DNA from: Chloroflexota bacterium | GTDB taxonomy: Bacteria > Chloroflexota > Chloroflexia > Chloroflexales > Herpetosiphonaceae | Length of the DNA: 64,000 nucleotides | Assembly: GCA_020161265.1 (NCBI GenBank) | Contig: JAIUOC010000010.1 | Coordinates: 186,001-250,000 of the forward strand | Reading direction: 5' to 3' | Part shown: one piece after another, positions 27,297-37,051 of the stretch | Numbering within the stretch: position 1 is the stretch's first letter | Layout: each line of letters starts with the position of its first letter | The notes under the pieces: model-generated | Database searches by the model: none | Seen by the model: only the letters and a program-made list of their open reading frames with translations | What the model was told of the DNA's origin: nothing | Made by a program: the position numbers and the translations under genes

Positions 27297-27527
27297 ATGC
27301 GCAAACAAATTTTGGCTAGTCTCTTAGTTTTGGCAATCTTAGCTGGTTGTTCAACCACGGGTTCGGCCCCAACCACCGCTCCGGTGGTAAGCCAACCAAC
27401 CAGCGCCGCTCCGGCTACAACTCCTGCGGCCTACCCAACCACGGGCGAGGGCAATGTGGTCGGCGAACCGACCCTGGAGCCAGCCCAATACCCAGTGCCA
27501 CAAGCCTATCCGGCTCCAACTCCCTAG
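27297..27527 (+). CDS. Small Pro/Thr/Ala-rich lipoprotein
   Basis: 76 residues. Signal peptide with lipobox LAGC (Cys at 18), and the mature part is low-complexity Ser/Thr/Pro/Ala with AQYPVPQAYPAPTP at the end. GGAGG precedes the ATG. Probably a membrane-anchored surface peptide; no enzyme domain. The nusA promoter begins right after its stop codon. Confidence 0.7.
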   Translation: MRKQILASLLVLAILAGCSTTGSAPTTAPVVSQPTSAAPATTPAAYPTTGEGNVVGEPTLEPAQYPVPQAYPAPTP

Positions 27528-27528
27528 G

Positions 27529-27557
27529 TTGCACGGGCTTGGTGGTAGTGATATACT
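27529..27557 (+). promoter_or_regulatory. Sigma70-type promoter of the nusA operon
   Basis: TTGCAC (27529-27534), 17 bp, TATACT (27552-27557). Predicted start near 27564, leaving a leader of about 140 nt before the nusA ATG. Confidence 0.7.
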
Positions 27558-27582
27558 GTAACCAGAATGAAGTACACAGACC

Positions 27583-27607
27583 GAAACGTGGGTGTCCCCC
27601 ACGTTTC
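27583..27607 (+). other. Hairpin in the nusA leader
   Basis: GAAACGTGGG/CCCACGTTTC (10 bp perfect) with a TGTCC loop, about 20 nt inside the predicted nusA transcript. It is followed by TTCTTG rather than a U-run. Could be an attenuator or a NusA autoregulation site; function unproven. Confidence 0.5.
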
Positions 27608-27702
27608 TTCTTGTCAGCAATGTTAACCAACGCAGGGTGGCTCGATCAAAGCAGGTATTATGCTGATGCCTGACCCACTGCACCCCCTAAGCGAGGCTAG
27701 AT

Positions 27703-29037
27703 ATGAAAAGTGATTTTTACGCAGCTATTTCACAGATTGCCGCTGAACGTGGCATTCCCCGCGAGTCGGTGCAGGATGTTGTCGAACAAGCCTTAATTTC
27801 GGCCTATCGGCGCTATTTGGGCAGTAATCCACCACCAGTTGACGTTAAGATTGAATTAGAGCCAAATACTGGGCGGATTCGGGTTTATGCTGAAAAGCAA
27901 GTTGTTGATGAAGTGATGGATGATCGCTTCGAAATTGACATTGAAGATGCCCGTAACGTTCGCGCCGATGTTGAAATTGGCGAAACGGTTTATGTGGAAA
28001 GCACGCCCGACGATTTTGGCCGGATTGCCGCCCAAACCGCCAAACAAGTGGTGTTGCAACGGATCAAAGAAGTTGAACGCGACCATATCTATGGCGAATA
28101 CTTTGATCGCGAAGGCGAAATTGTCACTGCCACCGTGCAGCGCACCGCCAAAGGCAACGTAATTTTAGAAGTTGGGCGAGCCGAAGCGATTTTGCCCCAA
28201 AAAGAGCAAATTAGCCACGACAACTATCGCCATGGCCAGCGGCTCAAAGTCTATTTGATGGAAGCTCGCCGTGATGATCCCCGTGGCCCACGTTTAGTAG
28301 CTTCACGTACCCACAAAGATTTGATCAAACGCTTGTTTGAAATGGAAGTACCCGAAATCTACAATGGTACCGTTGAAATTAAATCGATCGCTCGTGAACC
28401 AGGCTTACGCTCGAAAGTTGCCGTTCATGCCCGTCAAGAAGGCATCGATCCGGTTGGCTCGTGCGTGGGCATGCGCGGGATTCGGATTCAAAATATTGTG
28501 AATGAACTGAACGGCGAGAAAATCGACGTGGTGCAATGGGGCGCTGATATGCGGGTCTTTATTGCCAATGCCCTCAGCCCAGCCCAAGTCGTCGAAGTTC
28601 ATCTTGATGAAGGCGAAAAAACGGCCACGGTGGTCGTGCCAGATAAACAATTATCGTTGGCAATTGGCAAGGAGGGCCAAAACGTTCGTTTGGCAGCCAA
28701 ACTGGTTGGCTGGCGCATCGACATCAAGAGCGCATCTTCACTCTTAGAGGAAGAACGAGCTGCTGCTGAAGCGCGTGAGGCTGCCGCGTCGGAACAAATG
28801 CTGCAAGAAGCAGCGCTTTCAACCGCCAAAGTCGAAACCCGTAAGGTGCGGGTCGATTCCTTGATCACCTATCAAGGGCGACAATTTGGCCCCTTGCCAG
28901 TTGAACTGATTGGCGAAGAAGTAGCGTTGCGAGCCGCCGCCCAAAAACTCAATATTTATTTCAATGACAAGCTGATTGCTAGCTATATCATCGATGATGA
29001 GGCTGGTGACAGCGACGAGACGGATACCGAGGCATAG
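27703..29037 (+). CDS. nusA: Transcription termination/antitermination protein NusA
   Basis: 444 residues. Binds RNA polymerase and RNA to modulate pausing, termination and antitermination. N-terminal domain ([25 protein letters not shown]), S1 domain (about 130-200, [23 protein letters not shown]), two KH domains ([17 protein letters not shown] and [16 protein letters not shown]), then an acidic tail ([13 protein letters not shown]). First gene of the translation operon; the rimP gene that often precedes nusA is absent. Confidence 0.97.
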   Translation: MKSDFYAAISQIAAERGIPRESVQDVVEQALISAYRRYLGSNPPPVDVKIELEPNTGRIRVYAEKQVVDEVMDDRFEIDIEDARNVRADVEIGETVYVESTPDDFGRIAAQTAKQVVLQRIKEVERDHIYGEYFDREGEIVTATVQRTAKGNVILEVGRAEAILPQKEQISHDNYRHGQRLKVYLMEARRDDPRGPRLVASRTHKDLIKRLFEMEVPEIYNGTVEIKSIAREPGLRSKVAVHARQEGIDPVGSCVGMRGIRIQNIVNELNGEKIDVVQWGADMRVFIANALSPAQVVEVHLDEGEKTATVVVPDKQLSLAIGKEGQNVRLAAKLVGWRIDIKSASSLLEEERAAAEAREAAASEQMLQEAALSTAKVETRKVRVDSLITYQGRQFGPLPVELIGEEVALRAAAQKLNIYFNDKLIASYIIDDEAGDSDETDTEA

Positions 29038-29040
29038 CCT

Positions 29041-29364
29041 ATGGCTGCTCAAAAGCAGTCGCCGCGCCCACGCCATGTGCCACAGCGCATGTGTGTTGCT
29101 TGTCGGCGTACCGAGAGTAAACGTCAGTTGGTACGTCTTGTGCGCTTGGCCGACCAAAGTGTTGTGGTCGATCCAAGCGGCAAGCAAGCGGGCCGTGGTG
29201 CATATCTCTGTGCTGAACGCCCATGTTGGACGAATGCGCTGAAACGCGGGGCTTTAGAACGAGCCTTGCGCGTTGAACTGAGCGCGATTGATCAGCAGGC
29301 ACTCCAAGCGATTGCTGATCAATTTCCCGATGCTGAACCAGCGGTGGAGGCTGCGATGAACTAA
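29041..29364 (+). CDS. ylxR: YlxR family RNA-binding protein
   Basis: 107 residues, three bases after nusA. The signature RMCVACRRTESKRQLVRLVR and VVVDPSGKQAGRGAYLC define the YlxR/DUF448 fold (RnpM). Members sit between nusA and infB in many bacteria and bind RNA, with a reported link to RNase P. Confidence 0.93.
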   Translation: MAAQKQSPRPRHVPQRMCVACRRTESKRQLVRLVRLADQSVVVDPSGKQAGRGAYLCAERPCWTNALKRGALERALRVELSAIDQQALQAIADQFPDAEPAVEAAMN

Positions 29365-29445
29365 GCCGCATCACTGCCTTCGCCTCTGGCTTCGGCTTCC
29401 CAAACCTCAACACCCCCTTGGTGTTGGGTATTAGGAGGACCATAG

Positions 29446-31692
29446 ATGCCAGTTTCTCAAAAAAATACTCGCGATGGCGTAAGTGATCGCGCAAACAATC
29501 GCAAATCTGGCCGTGAAGGCTTCTCCGCTAGTAGCGGCGGCAGCGGTGGTAACCGTGGCGGCGGCGGTGGCGGTGGTGGCAACCGTGGCGGTGGTGGCGG
29601 TGGCGGTGGTAACCGCAATCGGCCTCAATCGCCTGGCGGTGCTCGCCCTGCCCGTAGCGGCGAAGACGACCGTAACCGCTCTGGTGGCGGCGGTGGTGGT
29701 GGCGGTGGCAACCGCAATAATAACCAAAGCCGTGGTGGCGGTGGCCCAGGTGGCAATCGTGGTGGCGGCGGCGGTGGTGGTGGCGTTCCACCTCGTGGCA
29801 GCGGTGGTGTTCCACCTCGTGGCAGCGGTGGCCGTGGCCAAAACAACAATCAGCAAGGCGGTCGTGGCCGTGGCACGCCGATTATGGCTCGCCCAGTCGC
29901 TCCCGCTCGCCCACGTGGCCCAGTTGAGCTTGGGCCGGTCATGACGGTGCGGGAGTTATCCGAAGCACTCAGCGTTGGCGCAGCCGATATTATCAAAGAA
30001 ATGCTCAAACAAGGCATTTTGGCGAATATTAATCAACAGCTAGATTATGAAACTGCCGCTGTGATTGCCGCTGAATTTGATATCGAAACCACCGAGCATG
30101 TGCCAGAACGGATGGCAGGCTTGGTTGATGATATTGGCGATGCGCTGCGAGCTGAAACAGCTGAAGATCTCAAAACCCGCCCACCAGTTGTCACGATCAT
30201 GGGTCACGTTGACCACGGTAAGACCAAATTGCTCGATGCTGTGCGCTCAACTCGCGTGGCTGAAGGCGAAGCTGGCGGGATTACCCAACACATTGGTGCA
30301 TATCAGGTTGAAATCCATGGCCGCAAAATTTCGTTCTTGGATACGCCTGGTCACGAAGCGTTTACCGCAATGCGGGCACGTGGAGCCACGGTTACCGATA
30401 TTGTTATTTTGGTGGTAGCTGCCGACGACGGTGTGATGCCGCAAACGGCTGAGGCAATTGCCCACGTTAAAGCGGCTGGTGTGCCAATGATCGTGGCAAT
30501 CAACAAAATCGACGTGCCTGGAGCTAACCCCGACCGCGTGCGCCAACAACTTGCTGGCGAAGGTGTAACCACTGAATCGTGGGGCGGCGATGTGCCCGAT
30601 GTCGAAATTTCGGCCAAGCACAAGAAAAATATCGATGGATTGCTGGATATGGTCTTGTTGGTCGCCGATTTGCAAGAATTGAAGGCTAACCCAGACAAAC
30701 CAGCAATCGGCACAATCGTTGAAGCTGAGCTTGATAAAGGCCGTGGCCCGGTTGCAACCGTACTGATTCAAAATGGCACGCTACGCCAAGATGATATTGT
30801 GGTGGTCGGGGCAACTCACGGTAAGATTCGCGCAATGTTTACCGACATTGGCCGCCGGATTCGGATTGCCGAACCTGCAACGCCAGTCTCGATCATCGGG
30901 CTTTCAGAAGTACCGCAAGCTGGCGATATTTTGCAAGTGCTCGATGACCCACGGATTGCCCGCGAGGTCGCGACAGTACGCCAACGCCAACGCCAAATGG
31001 AGCATATGGCCAATCAGCTTGGCAAAGCTACCACGCTTGATGAAGTCTACAAACAAATTCAAGCAGGCAAAATCAAAGATCTCAATATTATTCTCAAGGC
31101 CGACGTGCAAGGCTCAATTGGGGCAATCGAACACTCATTGGCGCAGTTGAATGAGAAACAAAGCGAGATTCAAATCAAGATTTTGCACCGTGGTACTGGC
31201 ACAATCAGCGAATCGGACGTGAGCTTGGCCGTGGCTTCCCACGCAATCATCATTGGCTTTAATGCACGACCCGATGCTGCTGCACGCCGCAGTGCTGAAG
31301 CCAACGGGATCGATATTCGCTTCTACAACATCATTTACCAATTGATCGAAGACCTCAACAAGGCAATGATCGGGATGCTCGATCCTGAGATCAAGGAAGT
31401 AACCGATGGCTTTGCCGAAGTCCGCAATACCTTCCGCTTGCCATCACGTGAAGTTGTGGCTGGCTTGATGATGATCGACGGTAAAGTTACTCGTAACTCA
31501 TTGGTACGGGTCTTGCGCTCAGGGGTCGTGCTGCACGATGGTCGGATTGGCTCGCTACGCCGTTTCAAAGACGATGTGCGCGAAGTGCTTTCAGGCTATG
31601 AATGTGGGATTCAGATCGATGGCTTCAACGACATCGAAACTGGCGATACCATGGAATTCTATCGTAAGGAAAAGATTATTCGTACCTCGTAA
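29446..31692 (+). CDS. infB: Translation initiation factor IF-2
   Basis: 748 residues. GTPase that brings initiator tRNA to the ribosome. Residues about 20-145 are an extreme Gly/Arg/Asn low-complexity stretch (runs of GGG with NRGG and NRNN). IF2_N follows ([22 protein letters not shown]), then the G domain with GHVDHGKT at 253-260, DTPGHEA, and NKID, and domains II-IV. AGGAGG precedes the ATG. The other-strand and other-frame open readings over the Gly-rich DNA are artefacts. Confidence 0.97.
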   Translation: MPVSQKNTRDGVSDRANNRKSGREGFSASSGGSGGNRGGGGGGGGNRGGGGGGGGNRNRPQSPGGARPARSGEDDRNRSGGGGGGGGGNRNNNQSRGGGGPGGNRGGGGGGGGVPPRGSGGVPPRGSGGRGQNNNQQGGRGRGTPIMARPVAPARPRGPVELGPVMTVRELSEALSVGAADIIKEMLKQGILANINQQLDYETAAVIAAEFDIETTEHVPERMAGLVDDIGDALRAETAEDLKTRPPVVTIMGHVDHGKTKLLDAVRSTRVAEGEAGGITQHIGAYQVEIHGRKISFLDTPGHEAFTAMRARGATVTDIVILVVAADDGVMPQTAEAIAHVKAAGVPMIVAINKIDVPGANPDRVRQQLAGEGVTTESWGGDVPDVEISAKHKKNIDGLLDMVLLVADLQELKANPDKPAIGTIVEAELDKGRGPVATVLIQNGTLRQDDIVVVGATHGKIRAMFTDIGRRIRIAEPATPVSIIGLSEVPQAGDILQVLDDPRIAREVATVRQRQRQMEHMANQLGKATTLDEVYKQIQAGKIKDLNIILKADVQGSIGAIEHSLAQLNEKQSEIQIKILHRGTGTISESDVSLAVASHAIIIGFNARPDAAARRSAEANGIDIRFYNIIYQLIEDLNKAMIGMLDPEIKEVTDGFAEVRNTFRLPSREVVAGLMMIDGKVTRNSLVRVLRSGVVLHDGRIGSLRRFKDDVREVLSGYECGIQIDGFNDIETGDTMEFYRKEKIIRTS

Positions 31693-31790
31693 GCTGAATT
31701 AAACTCTAGCGTGGAGACAAATAGATCTGTTGGCGACAGCAGATGTGTTTGTCTCCATTCTGCATTATCACCACCGTGGGAGTGACTGTT

Positions 31791-32171
31791 ATGGCAAAAA
31801 ACAAACGAGTTGAACAAGTTGCTGAAGAAATCAAAACGATTTTGAGCAACGCGATTCAATTTGAAATTCAAGATCCGCGTTTGGGATTTGTAACCCTCAC
31901 CAGCGTCAATGTTAGTCCAGATTTGTATCATGCCAATATTAATGTGAGCGTGATGGGCGATGATACAGCCCGTAAAGATTCGCTAGCAACGCTTGATCGA
32001 GCCAAGGGCTTTTTACGCCGCGAGCTTGGCCAACAAATGAAACTACGGGCGGTGCCTGAGTTGCATTTCCATCTTGACGTGACGATTGATACCCGTCAAT
32101 ATATGGACACGCTGTTTAACCAAGTCGATGAGGAACGGCGGGTTAATCCACCCAAACTAGACGACGAATAA
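31791..32171 (+). CDS. rbfA: Ribosome-binding factor A
   Basis: 126 residues from ATG 31791. KRVEQVAEEIKTILSNAIQFEIQDPRLGFVTLTSVNVSPDL and DRAKGFLRRELGQQMKLRAVPELHFHLD are the KH-type RbfA pattern. It assists 30S maturation. The 11-bp gap to nrnA and position after infB are standard. Confidence 0.96.
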   Translation: MAKNKRVEQVAEEIKTILSNAIQFEIQDPRLGFVTLTSVNVSPDLYHANINVSVMGDDTARKDSLATLDRAKGFLRRELGQQMKLRAVPELHFHLDVTIDTRQYMDTLFNQVDEERRVNPPKLDDE

Positions 32172-32181
32172 GGATACCACG

Positions 32182-33174
32182 ATGCTGTATACCACTATTC
32201 AACAAGCGGCTCCAGCCCTGCGTGAAGCCATGACCGCCGCACGCCACATTTTGGTTACCTCGCATATCAATCCTGATGGCGATGCAGTTGGTTCGAGCAT
32301 CGGGCTAACCCGCATCCTACGGGCGATGGGTTGTCGGGTGACGATGGTTTTGCCAACCGATCTGCCGAGTTTGGCGGTGGTGTTGCCCGATGCTGCCGAA
32401 GTTGGGGTTTATAGCCATGGCGCAAGTTTGCCCGACGATGTTGATTTAGTGGTGTTGGTCGATACTGGCAGCATCTCGCGAATTGAACCGATTTTTAGTG
32501 CTGAACGCGCCTATTTGGCTCAACGCCCGCTATTGGTGATCGATCATCATGCCACCAACAGCGGTGAAGGCTTTTTAAATTTAGTTATGACCGAGGCAGC
32601 GGCAACCTGCGAAATTTTGGGCTTGCTGGCTCATGCTTGGAATCAAGCGATTGATGCTGAAACCGCCACCGCCCTATTGATGGGATTGGTGACTGATACC
32701 CAAAGTTTCCAGACAGCGCATACTAGCCCTCGCACGTTGCGCGTGGCTGCCGATTTGTTGGCAGTTGGTGGGCGTTTGAATGATGTAATGCGTTCGATGA
32801 TGTATGGCAAGCCATTTGCCCATGCCAAAGCGTTGGGCTTAGCGATGGAGCGCATGCACGACGAAGGCGATATCATCTGGACTGAATTTACCCAAGCCAT
32901 GCAACAAGGCACCGGGGCTGACGATGAGGCAGGCGATGAAATAACCGCTTATCTTAGCCGTGTAGCCACCGCCAAAGCCTATGTATTATTTAAAGAGCGG
33001 CGTGATGGCACGGTCAAAATCAGCTTGCGCTCGAAACCTGGCATCGATGTTGGCAGCGTGGCCCATGCCTTGGGCGGTGGCGGCCATCGCGAGGCAGCCG
33101 GCGCAACCTTGCAAATGGGCTTGGCCGAGGCTCGCGATCTGGTGTTAGGTGAATTACGGGCGGCCTTAGCCTAA
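32182..33174 (+). CDS. nrnA: DHH/DHHA1 phosphoesterase, NrnA-like oligoribonuclease
   Basis: 330 residues. Degrades nanoRNA and dephosphorylates pAp in the cytosol. HINPDGDAVGS, VVLVDTGS and VIDHHATN are the metal-binding DHH motifs; the C-terminal DHHA1 domain ends with GGGGHREAAG. Position between rbfA and truB is the usual one. Confidence 0.93.
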   Translation: MLYTTIQQAAPALREAMTAARHILVTSHINPDGDAVGSSIGLTRILRAMGCRVTMVLPTDLPSLAVVLPDAAEVGVYSHGASLPDDVDLVVLVDTGSISRIEPIFSAERAYLAQRPLLVIDHHATNSGEGFLNLVMTEAAATCEILGLLAHAWNQAIDAETATALLMGLVTDTQSFQTAHTSPRTLRVAADLLAVGGRLNDVMRSMMYGKPFAHAKALGLAMERMHDEGDIIWTEFTQAMQQGTGADDEAGDEITAYLSRVATAKAYVLFKERRDGTVKISLRSKPGIDVGSVAHALGGGGHREAAGATLQMGLAEARDLVLGELRAALA

Positions 33175-33222
33175 ATCAATAGAAAGGTTGCTGGCTCGTT
33201 AATCAACGGGCCATTGTTATTT

Positions 33223-34098
33223 ATGCTGCATGGATTTTTAAACATCGATAAACCTCATGGTATAACCTCGACCGATGTGGTACGGGTGGTCAAACGCAAT
33301 GCGCGTCAAAAACGCGTTGGCCATGGCGGCACACTTGATCCCATGGCAACTGGCGTGCTGCCGATTGCTTTGGGCAACGCCACACGTCTGCTCGAATATC
33401 TGCTTGAGGAAGAGCGAAAAGCCTATACGGCAACCCTACGGCTAGGCATTACCACCGATAGCGACGATGCTGAGGGCGCGGTGATCGCCGAAGCGCCGAT
33501 TCCGCCACTTGACCCAGCCTTGATTGAAAGCGTGCTTAGCCAATTTCGCGGCGCGATCAACCAAGTTCCGCCCCAATATGCGGCAATTCGCGTTGATGGT
33601 AAGCGCATGTATGAATATGCCCGCGAAGGCAAGCATATCGAATTGCCAGCTCGCCCAATCACCATTGAGCAACTTGATCTCTTGGCATGGGATGCCCAGC
33701 AATTAACGATTGCCGTCGATTGCAGCAAAGGCACCTATATTCGAGCGATTGCCCGTGATATTGGGGCATTGCTCGGTTGTGGTGCGCATTTAACTGCCTT
33801 ACGTCGCACCCGCGCTGGAGCCTTTGATCTGAGCAACAGCATTAGCTTGGCCGAGCTTGATCAGCAACCTGAGGCTTTTGCCGCAGCTTTATTGCCACCG
33901 CAGGCTGCAATTGCCAACTGGCCATTAATTAATTTGGCTGATGCGGTTGTGGCGGATGTGCGCATGGGGCGGGTGGTGCAGGTTGATAGCCAGGCTGAAC
34001 GAGTTGGCTTGCTCGATCAAGCAGGCCAATTGGTGGCGATTGCCGTATTGCGTGAAACAGGCTATCAGCCAATCAAGGTTTTCGCCGCCGAGGAATAA
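33223..34098 (+). CDS. truB: tRNA pseudouridine(55) synthase
   Basis: 291 residues. Makes pseudouridine 55 in the T-loop of tRNAs. GFLNIDKPHGITSTDVV and GHGGTLDPMATGVLPIALG (catalytic Asp) are diagnostic; YAAIRVDGKRMYEYAREG and SKGTYIRAIARDIG follow. The C-terminal region is shorter than in enteric TruB, without a clear PUA domain. The last gene of the nusA operon. Confidence 0.96.
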   Translation: MLHGFLNIDKPHGITSTDVVRVVKRNARQKRVGHGGTLDPMATGVLPIALGNATRLLEYLLEEERKAYTATLRLGITTDSDDAEGAVIAEAPIPPLDPALIESVLSQFRGAINQVPPQYAAIRVDGKRMYEYAREGKHIELPARPITIEQLDLLAWDAQQLTIAVDCSKGTYIRAIARDIGALLGCGAHLTALRRTRAGAFDLSNSISLAELDQQPEAFAAALLPPQAAIANWPLINLADAVVADVRMGRVVQVDSQAERVGLLDQAGQLVAIAVLRETGYQPIKVFAAEE

Positions 34099-34464
34099 AG
34101 GCTAAAGCTATGGGCTATGGGCTTTTGGCGATAGGGATTTATGGTTTAGACCAAACAAGCTGCCGATTGCCAATAGCCTAGAGCCTCACAGGTTCTGCGC
34201 CGCTGCATTAAAATCTGAACTCTGAGTATCTCATCGCATCTCTGACCCCTAGTCCTTCATTCCTCGGCACCTCTGCGTTAACATTTAAACTCTGATTGCT
34301 AGACTTTTCTTACAGCTTTTACCCAACCAGCTTAACGAATATCACTGCCCAGTCATCATAAGCCTTAGCTTCGATTAGCGGCTTCATCCAGAGCGGCAAA
34401 GGTTGCGTAAATCGTGATACAATGCACAAAGATTTGTGAGCAGCATCTGCAATGGAGCGTTATT
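34099..34464. other. Non-coding gap between truB and the UbiD gene
   Basis: 366 bp with no convincing gene, hairpin terminator or RNA. It contains short near-repeats (GCTATGGGCTATGGGCTTTT near 34108) and a GATACAAT word at 34421-34428 that could be the -10 of the downstream gene. Confidence 0.5.
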
Positions 34465-35946
34465 GTGGCAGCAAAAATACCGACGACGTTCAGCGATTTA
34501 CGCGAATGGATCGCCTTTTTGGAAAAACGCGGCGAATTGAAACGGATCAAAACGCCAGTTTCAGCTGATCTTGAAATCACTGAAATTACTGATCGCGTTT
34601 CTAAAATGAAGCAAGGTCAAGGCAATGTCGCTTTACTATTTGAAAATGTGATTGGCTCAGACTTGCCAGTTTTGATCAATGGAGTTGGCACTGAGCAACG
34701 CATGGCTTGGGCCTTGGGCTTAGAAAAACTCGACGATCTGCGGGCACGTTTGGCGAGCGTGGTCAAGCCCGAAGTTCCTGAAGGGGTTTTCGATAAGCTT
34801 AAAAAAGTCAGCGAGCTTTCGGAAATTCTGCGCTATCGACCTAAAACGGTTACCAGCGCTCCCTGCCAAGATATTGTCTGGACAGGCGACCAAATTGATT
34901 TGAATAAATTGCCAATTTTGAAATGCTGGCCCGATGATGGTGGCCGCTACGTCACCCTGACCACGGTGATTTCACGCGATCCCTACAAAGGCATTCGCAA
35001 TGTGGGGATGTATCGAGTGCAGGTTTACGATGAAAAAACCGTCGGTATGCACTGGCAAATTCACAAAGGTGGCACTGAACATCAACGCGAGGCGCTGCGC
35101 AAAGGCGGGGTGAAACTGCCGGTTGCCGTGGCAATTGGCGGCGATTATGCCACGATCTACTCGGGCTCGGCTCCGTTGCCACCAGGCATCGACGAAATTA
35201 TGTTGGCTGGTTGGCTGCGGCGCGAACGGGTTGAGATGGTCAAATGTAAAACGATCGATCTCGAAGTGCCAGCCAATGCCGAAATTATCCTCGAAGGCTA
35301 TGTTGACCCCAGCGAAAGTCGGCTTGAAGGGCCATTCGGCGATCATACTGGCTACTATTCGCTGGCCGATCAATATCCCGTGATGCACCTGACCGCCATC
35401 ACCATGCGCAAGGATGCGATTTATCCAACGACGATTGTAGGTTATCCACCGCAAGAAGATTATTGGCTTGGCAAAGCGACTGAGCGCTTGTTCTTGCCAT
35501 TGATGCAGTTGGTCGTGCCTGAGGTAATTGATGTCAATATGCCTGCCGAAGGGACGTTCCATAATCTATTGGTGGTCAGCATCAAGAAAAAATACCCCGG
35601 CCAAGTGCGCAAAGTGATGTATGGCCTGTGGGGCTTGATGCTCATGTCGTTGACCAAATTTATTATCGTGGTCGATGAAGATATTGATGTGCAGGATATG
35701 AACCAAGTCTTGTTTCATGTCACATCGAATGTTGATCCGCAGCGCGATACGGTGATTGTGGAAGGGCCACTCGATGCGCTCGACCACTCGGCTGATCACT
35801 TTGCTTACGGCCACAAAATGGGGATTGATGCTACCCGCAAGCGCCAAGATATCGATCGTTTTCCGCGTGAATGGCCTCAAGACATTCGCATGACCCAATC
35901 GATTGTGGATCGGGTGACCAAACGCTGGCGTGAATATGGCTTCTAG
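34465..35946 (+). CDS. UbiD family decarboxylase
   Basis: 493 residues from GTG 34465 (GGAG seven bases before). Prenyl-FMN-dependent aromatic or alpha,beta-unsaturated acid (de)carboxylase. SDLREWIAFLEKRGELKRI, LPILKCWPDDGGRYVTL, EIILEGYVDPSESRLEGPFGDHTGYYS (with the Glu-Arg-Glu region) and IIVVDEDIDVQD are family signatures. Most likely serves quinone synthesis (menaquinone/futalosine branch uses UbiD homologues), but the substrate is not provable here. No ubiX neighbour in the window. Confidence 0.9.
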   Translation: MAAKIPTTFSDLREWIAFLEKRGELKRIKTPVSADLEITEITDRVSKMKQGQGNVALLFENVIGSDLPVLINGVGTEQRMAWALGLEKLDDLRARLASVVKPEVPEGVFDKLKKVSELSEILRYRPKTVTSAPCQDIVWTGDQIDLNKLPILKCWPDDGGRYVTLTTVISRDPYKGIRNVGMYRVQVYDEKTVGMHWQIHKGGTEHQREALRKGGVKLPVAVAIGGDYATIYSGSAPLPPGIDEIMLAGWLRRERVEMVKCKTIDLEVPANAEIILEGYVDPSESRLEGPFGDHTGYYSLADQYPVMHLTAITMRKDAIYPTTIVGYPPQEDYWLGKATERLFLPLMQLVVPEVIDVNMPAEGTFHNLLVVSIKKKYPGQVRKVMYGLWGLMLMSLTKFIIVVDEDIDVQDMNQVLFHVTSNVDPQRDTVIVEGPLDALDHSADHFAYGHKMGIDATRKRQDIDRFPREWPQDIRMTQSIVDRVTKRWREYGF

Positions 35947-35968
35947 TTAATCGATTACATCGATCGAA

Positions 35969-36003
35969 CAGCGCGAACCAATGTTGGTTGGCGCTGTTTT
36001 TTT
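35969..36003 (+). terminator. Terminator of the UbiD gene
   Basis: CAGCGCGAACCAA pairs with TTGGTTGGCGCTG across a two-base gap and is followed by seven T residues. Confidence 0.9.
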
Positions 36004-36118
36004 ATTGGGTGCGACAACGTTTGATCGAAACAATTGTCGCATGGCTGTCGCATGGCCTTCGCTAAGCTGTCGCTGTGTCAATTGAGCGAGACACAGCTAG
36101 ACAATGGTGGAGGCCAGA

Positions 36119-36931
36119 ATGAACTCGCATGCCCAATATTTGACGCTTGTCGCAACCGTCGCAACGACCCAAGCTTGGGATTTAACCCCAGAACAACACC
36201 AGCACATAGCAAGATTACTTGCCCACTATAGTCAACATGCGACAAACGCTACATTAACTGACCTAACAATCAACCTTTGGCATGATTATGCGACAGTTCA
36301 AGCCGCGCTTGATCCACTGCATCCTGAGCATGAAACAGTCCGCCACCACGTGTATCAATATATTCTGCACTGTTTGAAGCAACGCCATGTATTAGGTGTC
36401 GATGATCTTTATCTTGATGATCGCTCGCCAGATGTATGCGCCTATGCTGATGTGATCCAAAATCTTGGTCAATTTCGCTTTGAAGCGCGGCTGAATACCT
36501 ATATTTATCAGATAACGCGGCGAGCTGTCTTTCAATGGCGACGGGCTACTAATGCCTTAAAACGTGGTGGAATGGGCTTTAATCAGCAGCCAAATGATAC
36601 GACGAACCGATCAATCCAACAAATCGTCTATTTAAGCCAAAGCCACCTTGAGCAAGATAGCTTAGTCGCGCCCGATCCATCAGTTGACGATTTGGTAGTA
36701 TTACGTCAACTGAAACGCGAAGTGCTCAAGGTTGTCGTTACCATGCACGACGACCCGCTGTATGCCATTGCCCAGCGTTTATGGAATGAACTCTTGTTTG
36801 AGCAAACCAATATTTCGGCCTTGGCGCAGGCTGAGGGCTTAACGGTCAATGAATTATTTAATTTGCGGGCACGCTTGGGGCGGCGCTGTCGTGGCGTGGT
36901 TGAACGCTGGCGCGAGGGTTTCAGCGAGTGA
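36119..36931 (+). CDS. Divergent sigma70/ECF-like factor
   Basis: 270 residues from ATG 36119 (GGAGG five bases before). An alpha-helical N-terminal half leads to FEARLNTYIYQITRRAVFQWRRA, which resembles sigma region 2, and the C-terminal TNISALAQAEGLTVNELFNLRARLGRRCRGVV resembles a region-4 helix-turn-helix. No adjacent anti-sigma gene is visible. An inverted repeat GCTGTGTC/GACACAGC (36072-36097) just before the ribosome site may be an operator. Confidence 0.6.
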   Translation: MNSHAQYLTLVATVATTQAWDLTPEQHQHIARLLAHYSQHATNATLTDLTINLWHDYATVQAALDPLHPEHETVRHHVYQYILHCLKQRHVLGVDDLYLDDRSPDVCAYADVIQNLGQFRFEARLNTYIYQITRRAVFQWRRATNALKRGGMGFNQQPNDTTNRSIQQIVYLSQSHLEQDSLVAPDPSVDDLVVLRQLKREVLKVVVTMHDDPLYAIAQRLWNELLFEQTNISALAQAEGLTVNELFNLRARLGRRCRGVVERWREGFSE

Positions 36932-36991
36932 AATTTAACCTAGATCGCTCCTACACTTTATGGTAAGATAGTCAACAATTATTGAATAGAT

Positions 36992-37022
36992 AAGCCAGTG
37001 GCAACGGCGCTGCTGGCTTTTA
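36992..37022 (+). terminator. Hairpin after the sigma-like gene
   Basis: AAGCCAG/CTGGCTT with a 14-nt loop and TTTAG after it. Confidence 0.55.
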
Positions 37023-37051
37023 GCTAGTTCAAAATCAAGGAGTATGGCCCC

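Noticed and set aside
29431-29944. Several long open frames on both strands over the IF-2 linker
   Set aside because: All arise from GGTGGC-type repetitive DNA in infB; composition is single-residue runs without start signals.
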